Source: CAYYKD01 sp964471825 (GTDB taxonomy: Bacteria; Spirochaetota; GWE2-31-10; CAYYKD01). From it: a stretch of DNA of 64,000 nt. The notes below the pieces were generated by a model. It searched no databases. It was not told the DNA's origin and worked only from the letters and a program-made list of their open reading frames with translations. This document shows positions 9,333-19,306 of this stretch, piece after piece. The DNA lies in the NCBI GenBank assembly GCA_964471825.1, contig CAYYKD010000018.1, positions 5,467 through 69,466 on the forward strand, given 5' to 3'. Each line of letters opens with the position of its first letter. Within the stretch, counting starts at the first letter, position 1. The translations under genes were made by a program, and so were the position numbers.

Positions 9333-10082
9333 ATGAAAAATGAAAAATATATATACAAACGACCGGTCTCCCTCACAAATAAGACCATGCATTATTGCCC
9401 CGGATGTACCCACTCATTAATTCACAAGCTACTTGCAACCATTATTGATGAATTAGGGATTCAAAAGGATACTGTATTCATTGCACCTGTCGGATGTGCC
9501 GTTCTACTCTATGATTATATTGATTGTGATTCTATTGAAGCACCACATGGCAGGGCTCCGGCTGTAGCTACGGGTGTCAAACGATGTTCACCCCAAAAAG
9601 TTGTTATCTCATATCAGGGGGATGGTGATCTTCTTTCAATTGGAATGGCAGAAACAATTCACGCTGCAAATCGCGGTGAAAACATTACAGTTATCTTTAT
9701 AAATAATGGTGTCTATGGTATGACAGGCGGACAAATGGCACCTACGACCCTGGTAGGACAGAAGACAAAAACAAGTCCCTATGGCAGGAAATCTGAAGTT
9801 GACGGGTTTCCTATTAAAGGTTGTGAACTAATTGACACGCTTGAAGCACCGTACTACATTGAGAGATGTAAAACAACAGACGCAAAATCAATTATAAAAA
9901 CTAAGGCCATTCTCAAAAAGGCATTAAAGTATCAAATGGAGGGGCGGGGTTATTCATTTATTGAGATCCTCAGTACCTGTTCAACAAACTGGCGTATGAC
10001 ACCACTTGAGTCAAACAGATGGCTTGATTCTGTTTATCAAAATACATTTCCCATCAAATTATTTAGAGATAGGGGAATTTAG
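9333..10082 (+). CDS. korB: 2-oxoacid:ferredoxin oxidoreductase, beta subunit (ThDP-binding)
   Basis: The beta subunit binds thiamine diphosphate and Mg. It shows CPGCTHSLIHKLLA at the N-terminus (first cluster-type cysteines), PVGCAVLLYDYIDCD, the ThDP motif GDGDLLSIGMAETIHAANRGENITVIFINNGVYGMTGGQ split around a GDG...NN core, and APTT after it. Length (249 aa) is normal for KorB. It begins 9 bases after korA, with AGGGT upstream of the ATG. The gene is followed by a 78-bp spacer holding a partial direct repeat (GAGTTGAATA twice) before korC. Confidence 0.93.
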   Translation: MKNEKYIYKRPVSLTNKTMHYCPGCTHSLIHKLLATIIDELGIQKDTVFIAPVGCAVLLYDYIDCDSIEAPHGRAPAVATGVKRCSPQKVVISYQGDGDLLSIGMAETIHAANRGENITVIFINNGVYGMTGGQMAPTTLVGQKTKTSPYGRKSEVDGFPIKGCELIDTLEAPYYIERCKTTDAKSIIKTKAILKKALKYQMEGRGYSFIEILSTCSTNWRMTPLESNRWLDSVYQNTFPIKLFRDRGI

Positions 10083-10160
10083 AGACAGGAGAGTTGAATA
10101 GCGTTGACAGAGGAGTTGAATAACTTTGCAATTACTAGATAAAATGTTGGAGGGTAAAAG

Positions 10161-10700
10161 ATGATTGAAAAGATCGTTATTTCCGGTTTCGGCGGACAAG
10201 GGATCCTTTTTGCTGGAAATCTCCTGGCAAATCTTGCAATGAATGAAGGAAAAGAGGTTACTTTTTTCCCGTCCTATGGAGCTGAAATGAGGGGTGGCAC
10301 ATGTAACTGTGGAGTGGTCATAAGTGATAAAAGTATAACCTCACCTGTTGTTATTCATCCTGATGATATTATCGTAATGAATAAACCTTCACTAACTAAG
10401 TTTCTACCCACACTTAAGTCCGGCGGCAGAGTTTTCATTAATAAGTCACTGGTAGACAACGAACCAGCCAGAGATGATCTATCGTTCTACTATATCGACG
10501 CAAACAAACTTGCCGAAAAAATAGGTGATATAAAGGTTGCCAATATTATAATGCTTGGCTATTTTATTAAGATAACAAATCTTATTAAGTTTGAAACAGT
10601 TGTTGAGTCTATCAAAAAAATATTCTCTGCAACAAAGCAGAGTCTAATAGATATTAATTTGGAAGCATTTAAACTTGGTTATACATTTGAACCATGTTAA
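10161..10700 (+). CDS. korC: 2-oxoacid:ferredoxin oxidoreductase, gamma subunit
   Basis: The gamma subunit (179 aa), which contributes the CoA-binding side of the enzyme. It begins with the family signature ISGFGGQGILFAGNLLA and then has SYGAEMRGGTCNCGVVIS. The ribosome site GGAGGGT lies 6 bases before ATG. This completes the four-gene korDABC set, all on the same strand with short spacers. The downstream TPR gene starts only 10 bases after it, so transcription probably continues. Confidence 0.92.
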   Translation: MIEKIVISGFGGQGILFAGNLLANLAMNEGKEVTFFPSYGAEMRGGTCNCGVVISDKSITSPVVIHPDDIIVMNKPSLTKFLPTLKSGGRVFINKSLVDNEPARDDLSFYYIDANKLAEKIGDIKVANIIMLGYFIKITNLIKFETVVESIKKIFSATKQSLIDINLEAFKLGYTFEPC

Positions 10701-10709
10701 GGAGCACTA

Positions 10710-12553
10710 ATGTACATTGACGATGGAAAAAAAATTATTATCGGGATTATTGCAGGCATTTTACTTATAGCATTGATAGTTGCCGGTTTTATTTTTAATA
10801 ATAAACGACTCTATGAGAATAAACTAAAAGTAATTAAGATCAACTATGAATCAGGTGAATATGAGAGAGCCATGGATATGGTTGATAGACTCCTAACAAA
10901 CAACCCTGAAGACTCCAAAGCTCTGGAATGGAAAAAAGCATTAAAAGATGCAAGAGACAACAAATCGCTTACTGAAAAACAAAAGGAACAAGAAAAAGCA
11001 GAGATAGAGAGAAGAGACTATCTCTCCACTCTAAATAATCTTATAGAGAAATCAAAAGATAAACCGGTCGTTGTCCGCTCCCAGGAAAATCAGTCTAATA
11101 GCTCATCTATAACAGACTCAAAAGAAAGTGAAAAACAAAATAAAATTAATACACTAATAAATGAAGCTATAGAGGACTTCAACAATGGAAATTTACAGAA
11201 GGCCAAAAGCAAACTTTTATCTGCACTTGACATAGATGATAATAATGCAGAGGCAAATGCAATATTAGCTGCAGTGATATTTGAAGAGGATTCAAACAAC
11301 CCTAAAAACATTGATGAAGCAATTAAGAGAGCCAAAAAGTCAATAAAANNNNNNNNNNTATTGAGACTGCACGCTACACTCTTGCAAGAATATATGACAA
11401 GCAAAACCTGATAGAACCTGCAATTGAGGAGTTTAAGGAAACAGTCAAGCTAAATCCTAATAACTATGATGCATTTTACAGTCTCGGAAGGCTCTATTAC
11501 AAACAACAACAGTTTGAAAAAGCAGAAAAAGAATTCGAGTCCGCAGTCAGAATTAAGGGGGACTTTGTTAATGCATATTTCTTTCTTGCTATTACACAGC
11601 AAAGACTTCAAAAAATAGATAGAGCAAGACAGAATTATGAAAAAACACTTATTCTTGATCCTAACTTTATTAGTGCATATTCAAATATCGGAACCCTCTA
11701 TAAATCTCAAAAGGACTACAAGAATGCAATCAATGCATTCAACTCCGCATCAAAGATACAGAATAGAGCCTACTATCACTATCAGATCGGTGATTGTTAC
11801 TATGAATTAAACCAATTTGACAAAGCACTGGATAGTTTTTTTACTGCAGTAAGTATCAATCCAAAATCTACTGACGCCGATAAAAAGGAGCTTGTATCAT
11901 TATTTGAAAGAATATCAGAAATCTATGGAAAAAAAACCGATTTTTCGAAATCACTTGAATTTGCAAATAAAGGACTGGAGATTAACCCTTCATCTCAGAC
12001 GCTGTGGTTTCTTTCTGCATTTGCAAAATCAAGAACAAATGATATTGATGGAAGTATAAATGACTACATAAAAACCATCAATCTTGACCCTGATAATATA
12101 ACTTCATATCTAAATTTAAGTCAGCTATACAATGAGAAGGGACTCTACAAAGATGGTGCATCTATTGCTCAGAGAGGGATTATTAAAGCTCCATCAGAAT
12201 TTAAACTCTACAATAACCTGGCTAACAGTCTTAGAATGTTAGAAAGCTTTGATGAAGCAGCTGCAATTTACCGCAAGAGTATCTCAATAAATGCCTCTAT
12301 TCCTGAAGTGCATTTTAATCTGGGCGTGTGTCTCAAGAAAACCGGAAGCTATGAAGGGAGTATTCAACCATTTAAACAGGCCATTATTCTCTCTAGAGAC
12401 TACCTTGATGCCTATTATGAACTGGGCGAATCCTACTTCCTAATGAAAAACTATACAGAATCAAAAAATATTTTTAATGAACTTCTGCTGAAATCACCAA
12501 ATTATTCAAAGAAGGATCAAATTGATAAAATGTTTTCTGCTATAGAAAGTTAA
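10710..12553 (+). CDS. Membrane-anchored TPR protein, interrupted by a scaffold gap
   Basis: One gene broken by N at 11349-11358. The 5' part gives residues 1-213 and the 3' part reads open from 11360 to the stop at 12553, so about 610 residues plus the unknown gap. A single N-terminal membrane helix (about 10-31) has a short cytoplasmic start, then a charged coiled region (85-145). At least ten TPR units run to the end (for example DAFYSLGRLYYKQQQFEKAEKEF and the helices after 12236). It probably scaffolds a protein complex at the inner membrane. AAGGAG precedes the ATG, and it lies between korC and lgt in the same run. The partner is unknown. The frame differs across the N run, so the gap is not truly 10 bases. 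Confidence 0.85.
11349..11358. other. Scaffold gap (10 N) in the TPR gene
   Basis: Ten N interrupt the coding sequence after the codons for AKKSIK; the frame resumes as ETARYTLARIYDKQ. Only the short join of one TPR loop to the next helix seems to be missing. Ten N is the placeholder used at every gap in this window. Confidence 0.95.
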
Positions 12554-12598
12554 ATAGAAAGTTAAACAGAATTATCTTAATACTAGAAGGAGTCTAAA

Positions 12599-13411
12599 AT
12601 GTTACCAATAAACATTGATTTTTTAAATCTACACAATTATGAAGGGATCCACTTCCTGATTGCAATAGTCGGGGCGATAGTGTTTTTTACATATCTTTGC
12701 AAAGTTCACAGGATAGACACAGAGGTAATGTATGAGGCAATATTTATATCACTACTTTCGGCACTTTTTATAGGTAGATTATTCTCACTTGTATTCTGGT
12801 CCCCGAAAGAGTTCTTTGCTAACCCGCTTGTACTTTTTATGCCATGGAAAGGTGGTATAACCGTCATAGGTGCAGTGATAGGTGGACTTGCAACCGGAGC
12901 CATCTATGCAAAGGTAAAAAAGTTAAGCTTTTTCTACCATATACAGTTTTTTATACCATCAATACTAGTCGGTCAAATAATCGGAAGATTTGGATGTTTT
13001 TTAAATGGGGATGCCTCAGGAATTCCAACCGGGTCATCATGGGGCGTTGTGTATCATCCCCAGAGTATTGCATATGAGATGTTTGCTGCAGGCACAAGAC
13101 TCCACCCTACTCAACTCTATGAGATAGCCGGCAATTTTACACTTTTGGTTTTTTTACTTCTAACCGAGAACAATAGATACATTACCAACCGTAGAATTGT
13201 ATGGTATCTTATGGGGTACGGTATAATCAGATATATAACTGAAATTTTCAGATCTGATACCGCACAGAGCATTCTATCAATGACATCTGCACAACTAATC
13301 GGTGTTTCGTGCATAGTTGCAGGATTGATTATACTTGCATTCACACATTTAAAACCGTCAATACTTGAGCCATCTGAAAGTATGATCGCTAGAGTACCTG
13401 TAAAAAAATAA
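12599..13411 (+). CDS. lgt: Prolipoprotein diacylglyceryl transferase
   Basis: Lgt moves diacylglyceryl from phosphatidylglycerol to the lipobox cysteine of prolipoproteins, the first step of lipoprotein maturation in the inner membrane. The 270-residue protein has about seven membrane helices. Family motifs are GGITVIGAVIGG, the signature IGRFGCFLNGDASG (essential Arg, about residue 128) and HPTQLYE. Ribosome site AAGGAG precedes ATG. It lies between the TPR gene and pheS with short spacers. Its presence agrees with an organism that makes lipoproteins, although few lipobox proteins are encoded in this window. Confidence 0.96.
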   Translation: MLPINIDFLNLHNYEGIHFLIAIVGAIVFFTYLCKVHRIDTEVMYEAIFISLLSALFIGRLFSLVFWSPKEFFANPLVLFMPWKGGITVIGAVIGGLATGAIYAKVKKLSFFYHIQFFIPSILVGQIIGRFGCFLNGDASGIPTGSSWGVVYHPQSIAYEMFAAGTRLHPTQLYEIAGNFTLLVFLLLTENNRYITNRRIVWYLMGYGIIRYITEIFRSDTAQSILSMTSAQLIGVSCIVAGLIILAFTHLKPSILEPSESMIARVPVKK

Positions 13412-13432
13412 AATAATTAAGGATAGATTACT

Positions 13433-14458
13433 ATGAAAAATAAAATTGAAGATATAAAAAAAACCGTATCTGAAAGTGTAATAAATTGTACATCTCTAAA
13501 GGAAATTGAGGCTTTAAAAGTACAATTTCTTGGAAAAAAAGGTGAAATAAATGCTCTAATGAGGTTTCTATCTGACCTCCCTAAAGAGGAAAAACCACTT
13601 TTTGGTGCAGAGATAAATAAACTTAGGGACTTTGTTGAATCTGAGATAAATAAGGTATCATCAATATTTGAACTAAAAGAGGAAAATGCAAGATTTGAAA
13701 ATGAAAGGATAGACCTTACGCTTCCCGGAAGAACCCCATTGATGGGACATAAGCACCCATTAAGAATAATTATGGATCAAATTGAAGATGTATTTCTTGG
13801 TATGGGGTTTGTCATTGAAGAGGGACCGGAGATCGACACTGATCATAACAATTTTAAGGCACTTAATTTTCAGGATGACCATCCGGCTCGAGACTCGCAG
13901 GATACGCTTTATATCAACGAAAAAACTCTACTTAGAACTCACACCTCCCCTGTACAGCATAGAACTATGTTAAAGATGGCACCGGAACCGATTAGAGCAA
14001 TCATGCCGGGTAGGGTTTTTAGAAGAGATGATATAGATGCCACCCACTCACCACAGTTTCACCAGGTAGAAGGACTGGTAGTTGATAAAAATATCGCATT
14101 TTCCGATCTTATAGGCACATTAAAACTGTTTGCAAAAACTATGTTTGGTGATGACAGAGAGATACGCCTCAGACCATCATTCTTCCCGTTTACTGAGCCA
14201 TCAGTAGAGATCGATGTAAGTTGTATAATGTGCGGCGGTAAGGGATGTTCTTTTTGTAAACGGACAGGGTGGCTTGAGATTCTAGGAGCAGGAGCTGTCC
14301 ACCCTAATGTCCTAAAAATGGGCGGATACGACCCTGAGGTTTATTCAGGCTTTGCATTTGGAATGGGTGTTGAGAGGATTGCCCTCTTAAAATACAGGAT
14401 TCCGGATATTCGTCACCTTTTTGAAAATGATGTCAGATTTTTAAAACAGTTTAAATAA
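13433..14458 (+). CDS. pheS: Phenylalanyl-tRNA synthetase alpha subunit
   Basis: The catalytic alpha chain (341 aa) of the alpha2-beta2 PheRS, which charges tRNA-Phe. The N-terminal coiled coil (about 1-90) binds tRNA. Class II motifs follow: motif 2 around PGRVFRRDDIDATHSPQFHQ and motif 3 in GFAFGMGVERIALLKY near the end. A cysteine-rich insertion, CIMCGGKGCSFCKRTGW, is typical of bacterial PheS. pheT starts 20 bases downstream, the usual pair order. Confidence 0.97.
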   Translation: MKNKIEDIKKTVSESVINCTSLKEIEALKVQFLGKKGEINALMRFLSDLPKEEKPLFGAEINKLRDFVESEINKVSSIFELKEENARFENERIDLTLPGRTPLMGHKHPLRIIMDQIEDVFLGMGFVIEEGPEIDTDHNNFKALNFQDDHPARDSQDTLYINEKTLLRTHTSPVQHRTMLKMAPEPIRAIMPGRVFRRDDIDATHSPQFHQVEGLVVDKNIAFSDLIGTLKLFAKTMFGDDREIRLRPSFFPFTEPSVEIDVSCIMCGGKGCSFCKRTGWLEILGAGAVHPNVLKMGGYDPEVYSGFAFGMGVERIALLKYRIPDIRHLFENDVRFLKQFK

Positions 14459-14477
14459 ATAATTGAGGTAGATATAT

Positions 14478-16856
14478 ATGAAAGTAAGTACAGAATGGTT
14501 AAAAGAGATAATCGGGGTTGCCGTACCCGGAGGCGATATAGCTGATAAGATAATTCTAAACGGTATGGAAGTAGAAAAGCTCATACAGACAGGGATAGGC
14601 AAGCAGAACATTGTTGCAGTTGAGATCCTTGAGGTAAATAAACACCCGGACGCAGATGCACTCTCTGTTACAACGGTTGATGCAGGAATGCATGGCAAAA
14701 AACAGATAGTTACAAATGTTAAGGATCTTAAAAAGGGTGATAGAGTTTTAGCAGCCCTTGAAGGTGTTAAGATTACAGATGATTTTATTATCAAGAAGGC
14801 GAAGCTAAGAGGTGTTGAAAGTGAGGGAATGTTTGTTGGCTATACCGAATTAAATATTCCATCTAAGTCTGAGGGACTGATATTTCTAACTGATAATACT
14901 GTTAATGGCACAAACTATTACGAGATAGCACCTTTTATTGATGAAATTGTAGATATTGAGCTAACTTCTAATAGAGGGGATTGCCTTGGAATGTATGGAA
15001 TAGGCAGAGAGATCTCTGTTCTATTTAAAGGGGAACTCTCTTCACCTGATCTAACCTACAAAACAAATGAACAATCAGTCAAGGATCATATTTCTGTTTC
15101 TATTGAAACTAAAGACTGCTCAAGATACTGCGGTGCGGTTATTAAGAATATCAATATTAAACCTTCACCGTTATGGCTTCAACTTAGACTGACAAAGGCA
15201 GGCGTCCGTCCGATTAACAATGTTGTGGATATTACAAACTATATCATGCTGGAGCTAAATCAACCTCTTCATGCATTTGACTATGACATGATAGCTGATA
15301 AAAAAATTATAGTTAGAAATGCCCATGAAGGGGAGACTTTAACAACACTTGATGGAATAGAAAGAAAACTTGCCGTTGATGATATTGTAATTGCTGATAA
15401 TAAAAACGGACATTGCCTTGGCGGTATCATGGGTGGTTCGATAAGCGAGGTTAGTGATAAGACTGTTAATATTTTCCTAGAGGCAGCTTTTTTCAATCCG
15501 GCAAAGATTAGACGGACTTCCAAGAGACTCGGGTTAAGATCGGATTCTTCATATAGATTTGAAAGAACAACAGATATAGTAAATATTCCAACAGCTCTCA
15601 AGAGAGCACTTAACCTGTTTGATAAACTGGGAGTCGGATCAGTCTGTAAAGACATAATAGATGTTTATCCTTCAGAGTATAAATACAAAACTGTTGATCT
15701 TGATGCAGCATGGATAAATAGAAAATTGGGTACTGATATTACGGAAGTCAGAATGAAAGAGATCCTTAGTTCACTTGACTACAAAGTTGATGGAAATAAG
15801 ATCACCGTGCCATCATGGAGAAGCGATGTATCTATAAAAGAGGATATCTCTGAAGAGGTAGCAAGAATTTTCGGCTATAACAATATAATACCAACAATCA
15901 ATCCAAGCAATAGGGCGGGCATGAGAAACGATTCTCAAATTAAAGACAAGAAGATCAGAGAAATTTGTTACAAGGCCGGATGTAGTGAAGTATTTAATTT
16001 AAGTTATATCGGGGAATCCCTTTATGACCAGATGAATCTACCGGATGGCCATAGTCTGAGGTATTTTGTTAAAATTGAGGAACCGTTATCAGATGATTTT
16101 CAGGGTATGAGAAACCTGCTTCTTCCCGGAATGTTAAGGACAGCCTCATTTAACGCAAAAAGAAGAAATACCTCTCTTTCAATTTTCGAAACAGGTAACA
16201 TAAGTATTCAATCAAATAACATTTTACCTATCGAAAAGAAATGTGTCTCTGTTCTCCTTGGAGGAATTAAAAAACCCAAAGACCATACAGGTGAAGAAAT
16301 TAGATATGACTTTTATGATATCAAGGGAATACTTGAACAGATTGAGTCAGCCTTTGATGTTAAATTTGAGCTAAACTCATCAAACGCATCATATTTTCAC
16401 CCATATAGACAGGCCGACATAGTAATTGATGGCGTTAAGGCCGGTTTTATTGGACAGATGCACCCAAAGATATTAGACAACTTTGATATTGATTACTCTG
16501 TATTTGTATTTGAACTGGAGTTAAACAGACTCTATGAATTATCTAAAGATGGAATGACCTTTAGTGATATTCCGAGATTTCCATCATCAGAGAGAGACAT
16601 AGCTGTAATTGTTTCTAAGGATATTGAAGCAGGTAAATTAGTTGATTCAATCAAATCACTAAAAGTTGAATTTCTCAGGGAGATTTCTATTTTTGATTAT
16701 TTTACAGGTAATACTGTTGAGGATGGTTATTATTCACTTGGAATTAAGCTTAATTTCAATAAAATGGTATCTACGATAACAGATGCAGAGATTGATCCCG
16801 GTATTGAAAAGATACTTAAGCAACTTGATAAAGAATTTCAAGCAAGAATCAGATAA
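14478..16856 (+). CDS. pheT: Phenylalanyl-tRNA synthetase beta subunit
   Basis: The beta chain (792 aa). Domains in order are an EMAP/OB-like tRNA-binding domain (about 40-150), a B3/B4 editing domain (about 210-380, with RDSSYRFER-type residues shown as RSDSSYRFERTTD), the B5 domain (about 395-470), the core, and the C-terminal anticodon-binding FDX-ACB domain (about 700-792, starting PRFPSSERDIAVIV). Length and order are those of a normal bacterial PheT. GAGG precedes the start. A TPR gene follows after 30 bases. Confidence 0.97.
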   Translation: MKVSTEWLKEIIGVAVPGGDIADKIILNGMEVEKLIQTGIGKQNIVAVEILEVNKHPDADALSVTTVDAGMHGKKQIVTNVKDLKKGDRVLAALEGVKITDDFIIKKAKLRGVESEGMFVGYTELNIPSKSEGLIFLTDNTVNGTNYYEIAPFIDEIVDIELTSNRGDCLGMYGIGREISVLFKGELSSPDLTYKTNEQSVKDHISVSIETKDCSRYCGAVIKNINIKPSPLWLQLRLTKAGVRPINNVVDITNYIMLELNQPLHAFDYDMIADKKIIVRNAHEGETLTTLDGIERKLAVDDIVIADNKNGHCLGGIMGGSISEVSDKTVNIFLEAAFFNPAKIRRTSKRLGLRSDSSYRFERTTDIVNIPTALKRALNLFDKLGVGSVCKDIIDVYPSEYKYKTVDLDAAWINRKLGTDITEVRMKEILSSLDYKVDGNKITVPSWRSDVSIKEDISEEVARIFGYNNIIPTINPSNRAGMRNDSQIKDKKIREICYKAGCSEVFNLSYIGESLYDQMNLPDGHSLRYFVKIEEPLSDDFQGMRNLLLPGMLRTASFNAKRRNTSLSIFETGNISIQSNNILPIEKKCVSVLLGGIKKPKDHTGEEIRYDFYDIKGILEQIESAFDVKFELNSSNASYFHPYRQADIVIDGVKAGFIGQMHPKILDNFDIDYSVFVFELELNRLYELSKDGMTFSDIPRFPSSERDIAVIVSKDIEAGKLVDSIKSLKVEFLREISIFDYFTGNTVEDGYYSLGIKLNFNKMVSTITDAEIDPGIEKILKQLDKEFQARIR

Positions 16857-16886
16857 AAGATAAAAAATCTTATTAAAGGCAGCCTA

Positions 16887-17984
16887 ATGGAAGACAAACT
16901 TTTTTTCATCTCGATGGAGGGGCGAAGTGAACATTATATTGACGGATTTAAAGTCAGAGAGGATGTCCCACTACCCGTCTTAATCCCTGAAAGTGAGACA
17001 ATATCAACAGATCATATCACCTCTGAAAATATGATGGCAGGGATGCTCAAAATCATTGAGAATGAACCGGATCATGAAAATCTTGACTACTATAGATCGT
17101 TTATATACACAGTCAGACCTGATATTGAAGCCCATATGAGCTCTATTGCCTATGAAGCCGAAACAAACTTCCACTTTTCTGAAGCCATTGGTATTTATAC
17201 TCTTATTTTAACTTTAAACCCGACAGCTACAGATATGCTCCTCAATCTTGCTGTCTGTTATGATGAATTTGCTGAATACACTCTATCAAAAGGTGATGAA
17301 CAACAATCTTCACACTTTAAGGATAAGGCATCAGAATATTTTATTCAGATCGACGCCCTTAAGGAGAAAAACGAAAGAGCATACTACTATCTTGGTAGAT
17401 TCTATACTGAAAATTCTAACTACTCTAAGGCAATTGACTACTTCCAGGAATTTATTAAGTCAACTAAGGATGATGAACGAAAAAAGGAGGCTATAAACTT
17501 TGTAAATGAGCTTCGCATACTTGGCCTTGAAGATGACCTATATAAAAACGCATTATTTCACTATGAGTGCGAAAAGTATGAAGAGAGCTTAAAATTTATA
17601 TCAGGCTATATTCATTCATATCCCCATTCATGGCATGGCCACTACTTAAAAGGGCAAATCTTATATAGAATGGGACAGTTCAGAGATGCAATAAACTCAT
17701 ATTCCACAGCGTTAGAATCAAATATTGAATCATCAGAGATCCTAAATAGCATGGGTCTTAGTTATATGGAAATTGGTGAATACTCAAAGTCAAACAAATA
17801 TTTTTTTAAGGCCCTTAATATCGATCCTGATAATCTCTCAATCTATTACAACCTGGCCTTACTAGCCAAATATAGGAGCGACTATCTTGAAGCGATAAAA
17901 TTCTGCGACATAATTCTTGAGTTTAACAAAGATGATATACCTGCTAAAACTCTTAAGAATGAACTAACCCGTAATCATGCATAA
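16887..17984 (+). CDS. TPR-repeat protein, soluble, function unknown
   Basis: A 365-residue protein without signal peptide or membrane segment. After a non-repeated N-terminal part of about 85 residues, TPR units cover roughly 90-365 (for example RAYYYLGRFYTENSNYSKAIDYF and SEILNSMGLSYMEIGEYSKSNKYF). The ribosome site AAAGGCAG lies before ATG. It follows pheT closely and is the last gene of the plus-strand run that starts at korD. It probably mediates protein contacts in the cytoplasm. No closer family is recognised. Confidence 0.8.
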   Translation: MEDKLFFISMEGRSEHYIDGFKVREDVPLPVLIPESETISTDHITSENMMAGMLKIIENEPDHENLDYYRSFIYTVRPDIEAHMSSIAYEAETNFHFSEAIGIYTLILTLNPTATDMLLNLAVCYDEFAEYTLSKGDEQQSSHFKDKASEYFIQIDALKEKNERAYYYLGRFYTENSNYSKAIDYFQEFIKSTKDDERKKEAINFVNELRILGLEDDLYKNALFHYECEKYEESLKFISGYIHSYPHSWHGHYLKGQILYRMGQFRDAINSYSTALESNIESSEILNSMGLSYMEIGEYSKSNKYFFKALNIDPDNLSIYYNLALLAKYRSDYLEAIKFCDIILEFNKDDIPAKTLKNELTRNHA

Positions 17985-18022
17985 TTGCGGCATAGAAATA
18001 TTCAAAAATAATTATTATTAAC

Positions 18023-18051
18023 TTGAAAAAAATCAATAATGGGTTTATTAT
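18023..18051 (+). promoter_or_regulatory. Promoter, predicted leaderless, for the gene at 18059
   Basis: TTGAAA (18023-18028), a 17-nt spacer, TATTAT (18046-18051). The next ATG is at 18059, exactly 7 bases after the -10 box, where transcription would begin. No Shine-Dalgarno can fit. Confidence 0.55.
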
Positions 18052-18057
18052 GATATC

Positions 18058-18095
18058 TATGCACAAAACTATGCACAAAACTATGCACACAAAAA
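18058..18095 (+). repeat. Three tandem 12-bp units at a start codon
   Basis: CTATGCACAAAA occurs at 18058-18069 and 18070-18081, then a near copy with an extra CA at 18082-18095. Each unit carries an in-frame ATG, so there are three candidate starts in tandem; the first is the one at the predicted transcription start. Confidence 0.8.
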
Positions 18096-19306
18096 TAAGT
18101 CGCTCATATAAATTTTTTTTACTCACTATATTAATAATACTAATGTCTAACTTTTATGCCTCATCAGAAGATGTACCGCATAAAATACTATTCGTTAATC
18201 CATATATTCTGAATTCCAGTGACTATATTGAGACCTACATTATCAATGAAATTTCAGGTCTAATGGATAAACTGGCAGTATCAAAAGATATTGATTTTAT
18301 TAAAAAACGGGTCTGGGAGCGGTTTGCATATCTGCTTACTGATCCGAATAACTTAAAAAACATGTCTGAATTTCATGTAAAAACCGGAGCAACCGGTGTA
18401 ATTCTTATTAAGATAGATCAACTATTAAAAGAGTATAGCATAGAAATTACATTCTATTCCTACTACGATAGTTCTGTATCGACAATCCTTTACAGAATTA
18501 ATAAATTTGAACCTGTAAATGGCGTCAACGAGATGCTGATCAACCTGGAGACGCTACTAAGGGAAAAATATCCGAAGATATCTAAAGAAGATATGGCTGA
18601 ATTAAAGAACTATGCAAAACATGTATATCATGAATATGAAAAATTTGCATTCAGAATTTCAATCGGGTCCGGCTACCTTATGAAGGGATCATACAATTCA
18701 TCAAACATCTCGGTAAGTCCAATTGCTTCCCTAAATATTGGTCTAAAATTCTACAATTTTGATATAGAATCACAAACTTATTATGCACCCGGAATCTTAA
18801 TCACACCATTTAATGGACGAGTTTATAATAATACCGTAAGAACAAGACTGATGCTGGGCGGATGGTTTCTATATGATATTTTCCGTTTTTCTCTGGGATT
18901 TGGTTTTGAGTACACAGAGAACTTTTATCGTAAATATCTTGGACAATTCCCTACGGTTGATGGAGGATGGGAACCTAAATTTGAATATGGTTTTTCAGAC
19001 TATATTTTTTTTGGCGGTAACTTCGGATTAACATTCAAACCTTTTAAGAGTTTCAGACTAGACCTGGTATACGGAATAGGTTTCAATAGCGTTGAATTTG
19101 CCGGATTATTAAGTCAATATTATTCGGTATATGTCAGATACTACATATTAACCAACTTTTTTGCTGTTATCGGTCTTGAGTTTGCTATGATCAATGAAAT
19201 GAGTTCCAATTCAAACAACTCAGAATATGGAGATAACCGAGTAAACATCTCGTCAAACCTTCTCGAGTTTTCATTCGGATGGCATATTGGAAGGGGGATG
19301 AAGTGA
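18059..19306 (+). CDS. Secreted protein with N-terminal alpha/beta domain and C-terminal beta-barrel-like region
   Basis: No named family is recognised. From the ATG at 18059 the protein has a basic start with three 12-base tandem repeats encoding MHKT-MHKT-MHTK. A signal peptide follows (FFLLTILIILMSNFYASS). Residues about 40-190 look like the TolB-N/lipoprotein type that senses or binds in the periplasm (GVILIKIDQLLKEYSIEITFYSYYDS). From about 200 to the end alternating polar/aromatic strands suggest an outer-membrane barrel. The next gene encodes the same two-part plan and overlaps by GTGA. The longer TTG start at 18023 lies in the promoter and is rejected. The pair probably forms one envelope structure. 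Function is unknown. Confidence 0.65.
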   Translation: MHKTMHKTMHTKISRSYKFFLLTILIILMSNFYASSEDVPHKILFVNPYILNSSDYIETYIINEISGLMDKLAVSKDIDFIKKRVWERFAYLLTDPNNLKNMSEFHVKTGATGVILIKIDQLLKEYSIEITFYSYYDSSVSTILYRINKFEPVNGVNEMLINLETLLREKYPKISKEDMAELKNYAKHVYHEYEKFAFRISIGSGYLMKGSYNSSNISVSPIASLNIGLKFYNFDIESQTYYAPGILITPFNGRVYNNTVRTRLMLGGWFLYDIFRFSLGFGFEYTENFYRKYLGQFPTVDGGWEPKFEYGFSDYIFFGGNFGLTFKPFKSFRLDLVYGIGFNSVEFAGLLSQYYSVYVRYYILTNFFAVIGLEFAMINEMSSNSNNSEYGDNRVNISSNLLEFSFGWHIGRGMK

